Source: Pteria penguin
Taxonomy: Eukaryota > Mollusca > Bivalvia > Pterioida > Pteriidae
Direction: 5' to 3'
Length of the DNA stretch: 64,000 nt
Assembly (NCBI GenBank): GCA_035048485.1
Contig: CM068587.1
Span: 34,085,001-34,149,000 of the forward strand
The notes under the pieces were generated by a model. That model had not been told where the DNA came from and searched no databases. It was given only the letters and a program-made list of their open reading frames with translations. Made by a program: the position numbers and the translations under genes. Below are positions 14,390-26,362 of this stretch, in pieces. Each line of letters opens with the position of its first letter. The stretch's first letter is position 1.

Positions 14390-15960
14390 ATCATGAAAGG
14401 TAGGGCGATTTAAGGTTCTAAGACTTCATGACATGGGATGTAGGGCGATTTAACGTCCTAAGCCTGCGCATGACATGCGACGTATGGCGGTTTTAACTAT
14501 GTAAGATACGAAATGTAGAACGATGTAACGTGTTAGGTCTGTTCATGACATAGGACGCATAATCTTACATAATACTAGCAAGTACGTTCATGACATGCGA
14601 CGTACATGTAGGGCGATTTAATGTGCTAAGCTTGTTCATGACTTGAGGCGTAGGGCAGTTTAACGTGCTAACTCAGTTCATGACTTTGGACCTAGTGCAG
14701 TTATTACAATGAAGGTGCTTTCACGTGCCAAGTCTGTTCCTGGCATGGGGCGTATTCATTACTATGAATGTGCTTTAACCTGCCAGGTCTGTTCCTGGCA
14801 TGGGACGTAGTCATTGCAGTGAAAGTGCTTTAACCAGCCAAGTCTGTTCCTGGCATGGGACGTAGTCATTGCAGTGAAGGTGCTTTAACCTGCCAGGTCT
14901 GTTCCTGGCATGGGACGTAGTCATTGCAGTGAAAGTGCTTTAACCAGCCAAGTCTGTTCCTGGCATGGGACGTAGTCATTGCAGTGAAGGTGCTTTAACC
15001 TGCCAGGTCTCTTCCTGGCATGGGACGTAGTCATTGCAGTGAAGGTGATTTAACCTGCCAGGTCTGTTCCTGGCATGGGACGTAGTCATTGCAGTGAAGG
15101 TTATTTAACCTGCCAGGTCTGTTCCTGGCATGGGATGTAGTCATTGCAGTGAAGGTGATTTAACCTGCCAGGTCTGTTCCTGGCATGGGGCGTAGTCATT
15201 ACTATGAAGGTGCTGTAACGTGCCAAGTCTGTTCCTGGCATGGGGCGTAGTCATTACGATGAAGGTGCTTTCACGTGCCAAGTCTGTTCCTGGCATGGGG
15301 CGTAATCATTATTATGAAGGTGCTTTCACGTGCCAAGTCTGTTTCTGGCATGGGGCGTAATCATTACTATGAAGGTGATTTAACCAGCCAGGTCTGTTCC
15401 TGGCATAGGGCGTAGTCATTGCAGTGAAGGTGATTTAACCTGCCAGGTCTGTTCCTGGCATGGGACGTAGTCATTGCAGTGAAGGTGCTTTAACCTGCCA
15501 GGTCTGTTCCTGGCATGGATGTAGTCATTAAAATGAAGGTGCTGTAATGTGCCAAGTCTGTTCCTGGCATGGGACGTAGTCATTGCAGTGAAGGTGCTTT
15601 ACCGTGTCATGCATGCTACGCCTGTCCCAGGCCTCTGGCATAATCACTGCAGTGAGAGCGTTTAACGTACTAGGCCTGTTCCTGGCACAGGATGTACCTA
15701 TTACCGGTGAGCCGTAATTAAAATGCCACGTCCGTTTATGGTAATGCGGCGTTGCCATTGCAATGAGGGTGTTAATGTGCCATGTCTGTTTCTTGATCTG
15801 GACTTAGCCAACGCTGTTTGGGTGTTGAACGTGCGACGCCTGCTTCAGGTATTGGGCGTATGCATTGTAGAGAGAGTTCATTGGTGCTAGGTCTAGGCAT
15901 GAGGTGTCGTTATTGCAGTGAAGGTGTTTAACGTTAACTATGCCTGTTTTGGGCATGCTT
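14390..15960. repeat. Tandem array of a 55-bp hairpin-containing unit
   Basis: From 14716 to about 15600 the period is 55 bases (starts 14716, 14771, 14826, 14881, 14936, 14991, 15046, 15101 and so on): about 16 regular units with the phrases TGCTTTAACCTGCCAGGTCT, GTTCCTGGCATGGGACGTAG and TCATTGCAGTGAAGG. Each unit contains GCCAGG-TCTGTT-CCTGGC, a 6-bp stem with a 6-base loop. Units between 14771 and 15045 alternate CTGCCAGG and CAGCCAAG, a 110-bp higher-order dimer. Flanking units (14390-14715, 15600-15960) are diverged in length and sequence, with CATGACATGG in place of CCTGGCATGG on the left. This pattern of a uniform centre and decayed edges fits unequal exchange. Confidence 0.95.
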
Positions 15961-16242
15961 TTATAGACTTTGCTTTTCTATATCTCATGAACACAGTTTT
16001 GGATTTACCCCCAAAGAGGGGGAGTATTCTGAAAACTGTGATTATGATATATGTATATATTAATTTAACGATTCGGACAAAGATGTACTAGATGTGGCCC
16101 TGCCTTGTATCGTCGTCATTGCTGTAATGGCTCTTCAGTGTGGGAATCTAGACTTTCGATGTATCGGGCGTGGCTCTAACATGGGCCATAATCATTGCAA
16201 TGCGGAGAGGGATTTTGAATGTGTCAAGCATGAAATTGACAT

Positions 16243-17394
16243 GACCTAACCAGAGATGTGACGCGACCCTGGGAGAGAGCTCCCTGGTTTATAATATTTT
16301 GCTCTAAGTATCACAGAGCGATTGGCCAATCAATGCAGGAACAGTTCCCTATATGATGTTGTGGCTTATAGACCTAACCAGAGATGTGACGCGACCCTGG
16401 GAGAGAGCTCCCTGGTTTATAATATTTTGCTCTAAGTATCACAGAGCGATTGGCCAATCAATGCAGGAACAGTTCCCTCTATGATGTTGTGGCTTATAGA
16501 CCTAACCAGAGATGTGACGCGACCCTGGGAGAGAGCTCCCTGGTTTATAATATTTTGCTCTAAGTATCACAGAGCGATTGGCCAATCAATGCAGGAACAG
16601 TTCCCTCTATGATGCTGTGGCTTATAGACCTAACCAGAGATGTGACGCGACCCTGGGAGAGAGCTCCCTGGTTTATAATATTTTGCTCTAAGTATCACAG
16701 AGCGATTGGCCAGTCAATGCAGGAACAGTTCCCTCTATGATGTTGTGGCTTATAGACCTAACCAGAGATGTGACGCGACCCTGGGAGAGAGCTCCCTGGT
16801 TTATAATATTTTGCTCTAAGTATCACAGAGCGATTGGCCAGTCAATGCAGGAACAGTTCCCTCTATGATGTTGTGGCTTATAGACCTAACCAGAGATGTG
16901 ACGCGACCCTGGGAGAGAGCTCCCTGGTTTATAATATTTTGCTCTAAGTATCACAGAGCGATTGGCCAGTCAATGCAGGAACAGTTCCCTCTATGATGTT
17001 GTGGCTTATAGACCTAACCAGAGATGTGACGCGACCCTGGGAGAGAGCTCCCTGGTTTATAATATTTTGCTCTAAGTATCACAGAGTGATTGGCCAGTCA
17101 ATGCAGGAACAGTTCCCTCTATGATGTTGTGGCTTATAGACCTAACCAGAGATGTGACGCGACCCTGGGAGAGAGCTCCCTGGTTTATAATATTTTGCTC
17201 TAAGTATCACAGCGCGATTGGCCAATCAATGCAGGAACAGTTCCCTCTATGATGTTGTGGCTTATAGACCTAACCAGAGATGTGACGCGACCCTGGGAGA
17301 GAGCTCCCTGGTTTATAATATTTTGCTCTAAGTATCACAGAGCGATTGGCCAGTCAATGCAGGAACAGTTCCCTCTATGATGTTGTGGCTTATA
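16243..17394. repeat. Satellite-like array, nine copies of a 128-bp unit
   Basis: Copies start at 16243, 16371, 16499, 16627, 16755, 16883, 17011, 17139 and 17267, exactly 128 bases each and nearly identical. Each starts GACCTAACCAGAGATGTGAC and ends GATGTTGTGGCTTATA. Inside are the hairpin GGGAG-AGAG-CTCCC and the 12-base palindrome GATTGGCCAATC; copies 4-7 and 9 carry CCAGTC instead of CCAATC. Near identity suggests recent expansion or gene conversion. Confidence 0.97.
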
Positions 17395-17875
17395 GTATGA
17401 TATAATGCATAAGAAAAGAGAGTGGTTAATGTGATTGTCTGAAGGGAAGGATATCTGAGTCATTAATTTATTAAAACAATCTTTATCTATTTATAACATC
17501 TATTTATTCTTGTTGCGAGAAAAAAAAAACTTATTCTATATACACACAATATAATTTCCGGAGTGTCTGAGTCATTGACACGACTTTGTTTGTTTGATGG
17601 GGTTTAACGTATATGATTCACTGATTTTTCAGACATTCATTTGAACAGAATACAATTTTTGACCGGCAGCCTTCCGTCTTTGACACGGGTATGGGTCCAT
17701 TTAATATTGCATTTGATATAGGGCGACTTGAATAATTGGGAAACATCTTGCAAACTAAACAATGTATAGAATGTACTACTGGCATAGAGCATATGATTTT
17801 AGATGATTTATTTTTTATTTCCTAATTCAGTTTTGGTCAGGATGATAATCACTTTTTAAAACAATAGCGTTTTGA
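17395..17875. other. Spacer between the tandem array and a SINE
   Basis: AT-rich, a short A run near 17520; nothing recognised. Confidence 0.55.
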
Positions 17876-18148
17876 TTGTTTGATTGTTGTTTTACGTCAC
17901 TCCACGATTATTTCACGTATATGGTGACGGCATCTGCCTGATGCATTGCATACAAATTTAGACCTTTGCAACGGACCCACCCGAAGCAGTGAGGGATCTT
18001 TTACGTGCCACGCCTACCGTGACACGGGACCTCGGTTTTTACTGTCTCATCCGAAAGACAGAACACCGGTGTGCCCCGGGCGGGAGTCGAACCCGCGACC
18101 TCTCGATCACGAGCCGAGCACCTTATCCACTAGGCCACACCGGCTTGA
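17876..18148 (-). mobile_element. tRNA-derived SINE (family B), minus strand, near full length
   Basis: Read on the minus strand: a tRNA-like head (B box at about 18085-18100, complement of GGGAGTCGAACCCG), GTCTTTCGGATGAGACAG, GGCACGTAAAAGATCCC, GGTCCGTTGCAAAGGTC, GCAATGCATCAGGCAGATGCC, GTGACGTAAAACAACAATC. Well preserved. The plus-strand reading frame across it (GSRTRDLS-type peptide) is the usual artefact of the B box. Confidence 0.9.
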
Positions 18149-20990
18149 TAAACAATAGCGTAAACTGTTTAATTTCCTGAATGAATGTTAAATCCGAAGC
18201 ATTTTATGAACGAAACATTTTTAAAATTATGCAGACTTGAGTGAAACCCTACGAAGAAACTTACTGTAGCCTCCCAAATCGGTCACGCTAAGGTTCAATT
18301 CCAGGGGTGGGCGAAAAGCGAGGTAAGAACGAGCACCTGTCATAACGTTGTATGGTGGGGTATAAAGCTGTGAGTCACTTATGATTCGAAGGTCGGTCGG
18401 CTGTGCTTTTCTCTGGGGACTTGGGTTTCCTATACCACTAGCTGCCGTCATATCGGTGAAATATTCTGGGTGCGACGCGAAACAAATCTACGATCCCTTG
18501 TATATTAACACTTCATTAAGTGTTCCCCTTCTTTTGTTTCCCGTGTAACTTCTTAAGAAATCGTAAATAACTAGGAAATAAGCCAATTTACAAATTGAAA
18601 AGAAAATCTCCTCCTTCCTAACTCGATGAGAGAAAAGATAAAAGTATGTTTATTGTGATGTAACTAGAGATTTATTTCAGTGTCTTTATCTGATTCTCTA
18701 CAATTTGAGGTTTCACTCCTTCGCTTAGAGAGCTATGCTGGATCGGAAGCAAGTGATAGGGAAGCAGTTGATGTATGGCGGTGAAGAGATGTTAATTGGA
18801 TTGTACTGCAGGTATCAAAATGGGATTACTGAACGTTTCGATGACCTGCACCAGGTACCTTATAGCCGTACCATGTGGAAATTGTTTAAACACTTTCCCC
18901 CTCCTAGAATTTGCATGATTGAAAATCTTCCGTCTCATTAAACCTTATGTATACGCTCGATGCACTTTGTGTTCCGAATTAATTGCATATGTGTGAATAC
19001 AGGTAAAACTATCTCAGCTGTGTATCTGATAATTTCCTTACCTTCAGCGTTGAAAATATAAATAGAAATTATTTTAATACCAAAAGATTTTGGCATGACG
19101 AAGTGACTTTGGAGTCGTTCTTGAATTTGGATATCACAGTCTCGAATCTCATTGGACGTCTTGTTTTGTAAGTTGCACCTGTTTATAACGTAAATGTTAA
19201 ACTGTCCACATTTATTATTAAGATCTGAGTTTACACAATAACACAATAAGGTTCTCTAGCTATCTGTTACAAGGTGTTGAGCAGCATAGCAGCGAGTCCT
19301 ATATTACAAGATTTTGCTGCAGTACTACATTCACGAGTCTTACAAACTATATTGTGTACTTTAAGTTTTGTCATTTTTTGTGTGCATGTCCTTGGTGATT
19401 TTTGTCATACAGCTTTGTCAAATGTCTTCAGTTTTCTCTTTTGGAGACTCAAGAAGGACCAAGCTCGCAATACGTTCTCATGGGGGTTCAAGCCAATTTG
19501 AACAAACAAGGACCATGGGAAAATACACAAAACAAGATCCTAGGCTAATGTAATGTAGAGTGAGCGTATCCTGCTTGTTTGTTAGATCCGCCGTTAGTTT
19601 AGTAAACATCTCTTATATCTAACACCTTGGTATTTTCAAAACGGAAATGAAATACCCGACTTTTTAATAGATTTATTTGACTTTCTAGGGTACAATGTAA
19701 CTTTTGTCGAACAGTGTTCTTACGATGGTATTTGCTTCAGAATACAAAGTCTTATATTTGTTGCTTTGTTGTTGAACACGTAGGGTGTATATTTATTGGT
19801 TCAAGGTCGAGAAGTTCTTGTTCGTTGTAAAACTCAATTAAAAACTTCTTTGATTTTGGCATGGTCAGACCTTTACAATATGCATAGCACTGCGGCGTCT
19901 ATCATTCACAACTCATGAATCATAATGCCCTGTTGTATGTATACATGTGTGCTCATTTAAATACATGTAGCTTCACTTACCAAATGAAACTAATTAAAGC
20001 GAAGAGCACTCTCTCTCTCTCTCTCTCTGGCTATTCAAATTTGAGATTATGACACCGGCATTGAAGACAGAACGCAGTATTTACACCTATACTTCGATGA
20101 TTGATAGATTAGTCAATCGGTATGACAAAACATTTATCCTTTGTCAATAAGACGAGCTATTTTTGGCATTCCCCTGTCAAGAAAGATAGGTCTGCGAATG
20201 GAGCATGGCTTTATAGCAGATATTTATAATAGCTTATCTGCCACAGAATCACCTCAACAAAATGTTACATAATTGTTACGCAAACGAAAATTTGATATTC
20301 GTGCTTTATCGTCTTCTGTGTAATATATAAATATTTGTGCAACGATGTTGAAATTTTTCACATGTTTTAACACATCTTTCTTTGCTGTTGTTGCTTTGAA
20401 ATGTTTTACTTAAAAATATTGTACAAAAAGGGGTTTGATTTATTGAAAGTAAGTTTCATTTCACTCAGAAACATCAAGACAATTCCCTCACACATTCTTG
20501 CTCTTTAATATATCTTTTTTTTTCAGTTATAGAATTTCGATTATCAATAAATCGGAGTTTAAATCTGTCTTTCAATTTTGAGTCGATGTAATTTATTTTC
20601 ATATGGGTTGCTCACAAGTAATCGTTTTGTGAAAAGTAATCTTAAAGAATTCCGTTCATATGACGTCCGTGACGTGTCTACGGACGAACACTTCCTCTAA
20701 GATTTAAGATTTTATTATAAAAGAAACGATAATCGGAAATTGCCTATTGATATTTACCCTTCATGCTTTAGCAGCTTCTGGATTAAATTAAATGATTAAT
20801 TGGCACCGTCATTATAGTATCGAATCTAACATGTTATTCATTAGTTTTCTTTTTCGAGGAATCAGATATTTATTTCTGACTTTCATGATGTTTAACTTTA
20901 TTGATAGACGAACATTGCCAAGTACATACCGGTGAATTTCGTAAAGAACAAAATCAAGATATAATCATCTATGCTACCTAGAAATAGAGG
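18149..20990. other. Intergenic with a (CT)n tract
   Basis: A CT dinucleotide run sits at about 20009-20029. Reading frames up to 102 codons exist, without recognised domains or good splice context. Confidence 0.5.
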
Positions 20991-21590
20991 AAGGTATCCC
21001 AGAAATCGCCCGTGGGTTGAATGACATATCTCATTGAGTAGCGTGCTTGGTTCATGTCCGATAGGTCCCGGGTTTAAGTCCCGCCGGTCGGTGATTTGTC
21101 TCGATAGCGTGATTTGTTCGTGTTCGAGAGATTCCGGGTTCGAGGTCCGCCGGTTGCTCCTCGGTAACTCATCTCGATAGCGTGATTGGTTTGTGTCCGA
21201 GAGATTCTGGGTTTCAGTTCCGCCGTTGGCTCGTCGGTGACTTGTCTCGGTAGCGTGCTTGGTTCGTGTCCGAGAGATTCCGGGTTCGAGTCCCACCAGT
21301 GGTTCGTTGGGTGATTTGTCTCTGTACCGTGCTTTGTTCGTGTCCGACAGCTTCCGGGTTCGAGTCCTGCCTATAGCTCGTCGGTGAGTTGTGTTTGGCA
21401 TGAGACGATAAAAGCCGAGGTCCGGTGTCGTGGTAGACATCGGCATCTGTATCAGATTACAGATATCTCTCAATGCTGCGGGTCGGCCCTTGACACAGGT
21501 CTAAATTCCTGTGCAATGCATCAGGCAGATACCGCCATGGTATGAATGAAATATTCCTGGCGTGACATAAAACAGAGAAACAAACAAAAC
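20991..21590 (+). mobile_element. tRNA-derived SINE (family B) with five tandem tRNA-like heads
   Basis: Five repeats begin at 21039, 21105, 21178, 21251 and 21325 (periods 66, 73, 73, 74), each with TAGCGTGCTTGGTTCGTGTC-like A-box sequence and a CCGGGTTCGAGTCC-like B box. The last head runs into the normal family body: GGCATGAGACGATAAAAGCC, then GGTCGGCCCTTGACACAGG, GCAATGCATCAGGCAGATACC and GGCGTGACATAAAACAG. Ordinary copies in this window have one head. Confidence 0.85.
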
Positions 21591-24500
21591 CTTCCGTGGG
21601 TTTGATAAGACTTAAGTGATATTCCGTATGGATGTGGTACAGAGTAGAATTTTCTTCGATGGTCAAGGTTTGGGTGATAGTAAACAGTTCGAGACAAGAT
21701 TCAATTCCTCACGAACAACAAGGCCGGGAATGAAGAAATATTTAATTTTATCTCTTTGGCAAGAAGGTAATATATCTTTTCTCTATTTACATTATCTTAA
21801 CTGAGTACAAAGTAAAGCCGTGTCGGAATATGCAATGTCTGTGTCGGTCAACTTCTTATTGAAGGTTTACTTATTAGATACAGCTTTCTGGTTCTTTGCT
21901 TATGATATCTGAGAACCTCATTGTTCGAGTCCGCTTTCGTCGTACCCTGTGTTACCTACTTACTGTGGGACCTCCTTGGTTGATATATCAGGCGGACTCT
22001 GGCTGTGAAACTGTTGCAGATCACCTCCTCCTTCTCACCTCCGTTGGAATTTGACAGTGATACCGCTCATTTTCTTCCTGCTACTGATGTTTGGCTCATC
22101 ATTCTAGGGCATTCTGTTCGAGTCATCGTACCTGGATGATATTGAGCAATTACTCGTGTTTGGAACAACATTCATTTCTTGCTTAGCCCTCGTTTTTATT
22201 GTTTCAACATCAATCAACCTCTCATCCTGAGAAATGAAGCAGAAAATAAGAAAAAGGTGGAATAGAGTAGAGAACCCTAACGTGATTATAGCTCTTCTGA
22301 CTGTTTTGTCTGCTAAAAAGTTCAGTATGTGTTCGATTAGTATGTAAAATAGTTTTGCTGAATTTAAGGATACTTAAAGTTACTCTAAAGTTCAAGTTTC
22401 CATAGGAACTCATATATTTTTTTACATGTTAAAAGTACAACTTCATATAAAGGTTGTCTCGGGTCTTAAAAAGTTGATCGGCTTCTTAATTACCAAGGGA
22501 GCCTAAAAGCGTTGTCTTTAAATTACTGTATCCAAAATGCTCTCCGATGGACTGGCTATCCATAACTGATTCGTAGTTTGAGTAATATTGCAGTCCTGCC
22601 ACACCGGCTTTAGCGATTCCCTGTTACTGTTTGATCCAATCCTAAGCCAATGGGTGCAAATAAAGGTAAAATCGATCGATTTGCCCTATTCTTAGACCTC
22701 TAATTTCATTTGGCGTTGCAATTAACTTGCGGATTTTGAAATACATCGATTGGATTATTCAACTGACGCACCTTTCATTTAAATTGTTCATGTTGATTTT
22801 CATAGTTATGTTTGGGGCGATGTCACACTATATGCGGATATAAACTTGCTTTTTTTTTTTTAGAAAAAGTTAAAATTTGACTTGAAATTCATAAATCACG
22901 GTCGGTAGTTTCAGCTCTTGATTTGTGATTATCGCTGTAGTGCTATATTTTGTAACCTTCCATATCGGGTAAAGACTGCTCAATCTTTCGGCAGCAGTTA
23001 CACATATTCGTTGAGGGCGATCTTTGAATCAACCTTTAAGGTCGTCGATTTCTTCTGAGCTCTCTAACTACTTAAATACGGTTGCCAACTAAATTAAAGA
23101 AAAAAAAAATAATATGGAAATGAAAAGATTCTTAAATCTGACGTGAAATCATTCTAATAAAAAATGGTTGTTGGTAATATATTGTATATGAACTAAGCAT
23201 GATTTAATTTGGCAGAGGTTTGATACCAACAGGGAGATCTACGCACATGAAATATTTCCATCTTCCCAAAACATAACACCGCTGCATAGCATACTGACAG
23301 TCTGTTCTACATCTAAGCTGAAAACGTCCATGTGCATGAATGCACCTTTATTTTGACAAATTAGAATGACATACAGATTTGACAGTTTTGTGTGGTAATC
23401 CTTGCATGCATTATGCATATCTATATTCGTCAGCTGTGTTACAGAATACCGTTTTGTTAAGTATTACGAGTACTTGTCAAGGACGAAGTTCAAGATCATT
23501 TATGTCGTTTGAGAGTCGACGGAAAACACAATCTCTCGATTATGCTCTTATTTTGCGAGTTTTCAGAATGTTCGAGTGTATTTCTGAAACTAGATTGTAT
23601 GAAGCGGTTTTAATGTCACTAGAGTTGCTGTCATGCAAGGTATTTATTTGGAATTTATCATATGCCATGCAACGGTAAGGTCGTTGTTGTGTATTTCATG
23701 ATTTTCATCTTTTCAATATTAAAACTCTTTGTTAAATTTCCGATTTTACAAATAGTAAAACTTACGTGTACGTTATGTGATGCTATAGCCACGCATACCG
23801 ATAAACCGTGAGCATTTTACACTTGTTTCAGTAGATTCATTTTAAGTGTACAGCAGATTGTCAAATCTGCTTAATCCGCAGTGGTAAAACACTTTGTGTA
23901 GTCCGGAACTCCTAGTACCATTTGATCTTCGTTGATACATGCCCCCCAGCAATCAAATATCATATTGTTTCTGCATTTGTTAAGTTGAATGACTTTAGAA
24001 GTGTATATTTAAGTTTCTTATTTTTATTTGACCAAAATTAAATAATTTAATGTGAGTTATATTTATATAATGAACACAATCGTATGTTAGTATTTTCAAC
24101 ACTCGTATCTATTTCTATGTGAGAAAAGAGTAGAGTTGTGCTCAAATTCCCACTTTTTCCGGGGGAATTTCCAAAACAGTCTTGTCTTACGATTACATGC
24201 CCTGTTAATGTGGAATTCCGACCCTTAATACTTGGCTTCATTCCTTTTCATTTGCTTGTCCCGACTTGGGATGGGACCTAGTAGACTTGAAATAAGGGAG
24301 AGCAAGAAGAGAGATTTCACATAGCACTTTATCTCACTCAGCCACTCAGCCTTTTGAGTACTATTAAACACAATATGGAAACACAGACGATGCCAGAGAA
24401 GTATCCACTATCATGCAGACAAGAGTAAAGTGCAAGTGGAGGGATGAACGAAGATGTCCCCATTCGACATAAAGTGTGCATTCACAAAGGATGTCGATCA

Positions 24501-24929
24501 CGCACGCAAAGCACGAAAGCTGTGTTATATATGACTTAAGATGTTTCTGACATCATGTATCTTTCTTCTGACATTGCAAGTATGAAATCCCCAAATAAAT
24601 CAGAAACTACCTCCCCCGATAGCAGTTTTCTATGATAACAGGCCCTTTGATTGAATCGGGCGTTGGTTTTCTGTCAGAGTCGTATGTATATAAGTTATTG
24701 TATTTCTGAAAATAATGTATGAAAGATAGGTAATGTAAAGGTTGATGTGAAGATGATGAACTTTAAACACTAAATTGATATATCTGCGATATCGGTGTCC
24801 TGACAGCTTTACGCGTACATTAGACATTCTCCATAGTCAGTTTCAGGTCACGTGTTACAGTCAGTAACCCCAGGCTCAATACAATTGCATGACTTTTTTT
24901 TTACATAAGTCAGAAAGAAAAGAGTGGTT
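21591..24929. other. Intergenic, nothing recognised
   Basis: AT-rich unique-looking sequence; frames of 60-100 codons (for example 23379-23678) show no domain. Confidence 0.5.
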
Positions 24930-25215
24930 GATTGATTGATTGATTAATTGATTGATTACTGTTTGATTGATTGATTGGTTATTGTTTTCCGGGATTATTT
25001 CGCGTGTATGGTGAAGACACCTGCCTGATGCATTGCATAAGAATTTCTACCTTTGCAATGGACCCCCCCCCTCCGAAGCAGTGAGGGATCGTTTATGTGC
25101 CACGTCTACTGCGACATGATGGTGACCCCGGTTTTCACTTTCACCTCAGCAGGAATCGAAGCCGGGACCTCTCAGTCACGAGCTGAACACCTCATTCAGC
25201 TACACGCTCCGAAAA
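24930..25215 (-). mobile_element. tRNA-derived SINE (family B), minus strand
   Basis: The (CAAT)n tail appears as ATTGATTGATTGATT at 24930-24970, followed by the complement of the family body: TGATGCATTGCATAAGAATT, CTTTGCAATGGACC, GAAGCAGTGAGGGATCG, then the decayed head with GAATCGAAGCCGGGACC (B box, about 25150). Confidence 0.85.
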
Positions 25216-26084
25216 GAAGAAAGAAACCCAAAACAGAAAGCCCCCCCCCCTCCTCCTGTAGTCTTGAAAGTTAAAGACATCGCAATTTTACTACATACAT
25301 GTGCATCTTGTGTGTTAATTGAAACAAAGGGAAGTATATTCGTTCGCCAAGAAGTATAGATATCCGTTTTCTGAGGACGATGCTTGTAAATCAAGATAAT
25401 TGAATACACTAGAGATGATTATAAAAATATTGAAGAATCATACGGCCACGACCCTCTTCAACCATTGGCATGCGGTAAAGGAAAGTGTAGCCCTTTGACA
25501 CGTGACAATGGATCGAAGTTTGGTCTTAAACTAGAGGAGGGTATTTATACGTGCGAAGAAGTATCTATTTCAAGATTTTGCCGTAGTTTTATCTACTGAT
25601 GTTATGTTTTCTATCTCTTAGCTTTCGTATTCTCAGTTTTAGAGTAAATGTACTTTTACCTTTTTACATAAATATAGTTTTATCTCTTTAGCTCAAATGT
25701 ACTTTTAATTTTTATTCAGAGATACATTTTTGTTGGCACATAGGCGTACTTTGATCTCTTTGTTTTTAGTTGTTGATGTTGTTGTTGTTTATGGAAGTGA
25801 GACATATTTAATATTTCCTCGTAAGTCAAAAGTCGTAGTTGAGAATCTGGCATTGCCTTGTTGAGTGGATGCTTTGGTCTGGACGGGAGGCATACGTGGC
25901 ACCCTTCAAGATCCCCTATTGAAAATAATGAAGTAGGACAACTACAATAAGGTACCCCTACCCCGACTCGTTGCTATTTTGACGTCCTCTGTAGTCAGTT
26001 TATCCGACATCTGAGAAATGTCAAGGTAACCACGAGTCTTGGTAAAGATACGTGTTCGGCAGCAGTTTACCACAATTTGATGGG
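25216..26084. other. Intergenic, nothing recognised
   Basis: C-rich tract at 25242-25256 beside the SINE; otherwise no feature. Confidence 0.5.
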
Positions 26085-26362
26085 CATACGCAAATTAGCA
26101 CTTGGTTGGTTGAGAAATTTGGCTAATACATGACTTTCACATGCGCCCCCTCTTTTTCGGAAAGGGGCAGGCTTGGTGTAGTGGTTAAGCGCTCGGCTTG
26201 CGGCGCCGACGATCCGGGTTCGATTCCCGGGTTGCGCCACTATGTTTAAGAGGTTGGTTACCTCCTGCTTCCATGTCGCGATATAACTGAAAAATTGTTG
26301 AAAGCGACGTAAAACACCAATCAACCAACCAACTTTTTCGGAAATCCTTGATCCGTCACTGG
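26085..26362 (+). mobile_element. MITE (GTGGCGGAT family) split by a SINE
   Basis: Left part has GAGAAATTTGGCTAATACAT and GACTTTCACATGCGCCCCC; the right part after the SINE is TCGGAAATCCTTGATCCGTCACTG. The left terminal repeat is decayed. The break is filled exactly by the SINE at 26164-26332. Confidence 0.75.
26164..26332 (+). mobile_element. tRNA-derived SINE with MetaSINE/RUDI-like 3' domain, full length
   Basis: A box TTGGTGTAGTGG and B box GGGTTCGATTCCC head, then GTTTAAGAGGTTGGTTACCTCC, CATGTCGCGATATAACTG, TTGTTGAAAGCGACGTAAAAC and a CAATCAACCAACC tail. The 3' domain resembles that described for MetaSINE/RUDI elements of bivalves (from memory, not searched). It is flanked by a perfect 12-bp duplication CTTTTTCGGAAA (26152-26163 and 26333-26344), so it is a precisely bounded, fairly recent insertion. 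Confidence 0.9.

Noticed and set aside
14390..17394. CRISPR array
   Set aside because: Repeats are adjacent with no unique spacers, and the genome is eukaryotic; these are tandem repeats.
18227..18451. 74-codon minus-strand frame (SQLYTPPYNVMTGARSYLAF)
   Set aside because: Reads somewhat protein-like, but has no domain I recognise and no splice partners; possibly an uncharacterised repeat.
20898..21473. 191-codon minus-strand frame with repeated TRTRKLSDT-like phrases
   Set aside because: It is the antisense of the repeated B boxes and body of the multi-headed SINE; similar GSRTRDLS-type peptides arise at 17946-18158, 7763-7963 and 46255-46485.
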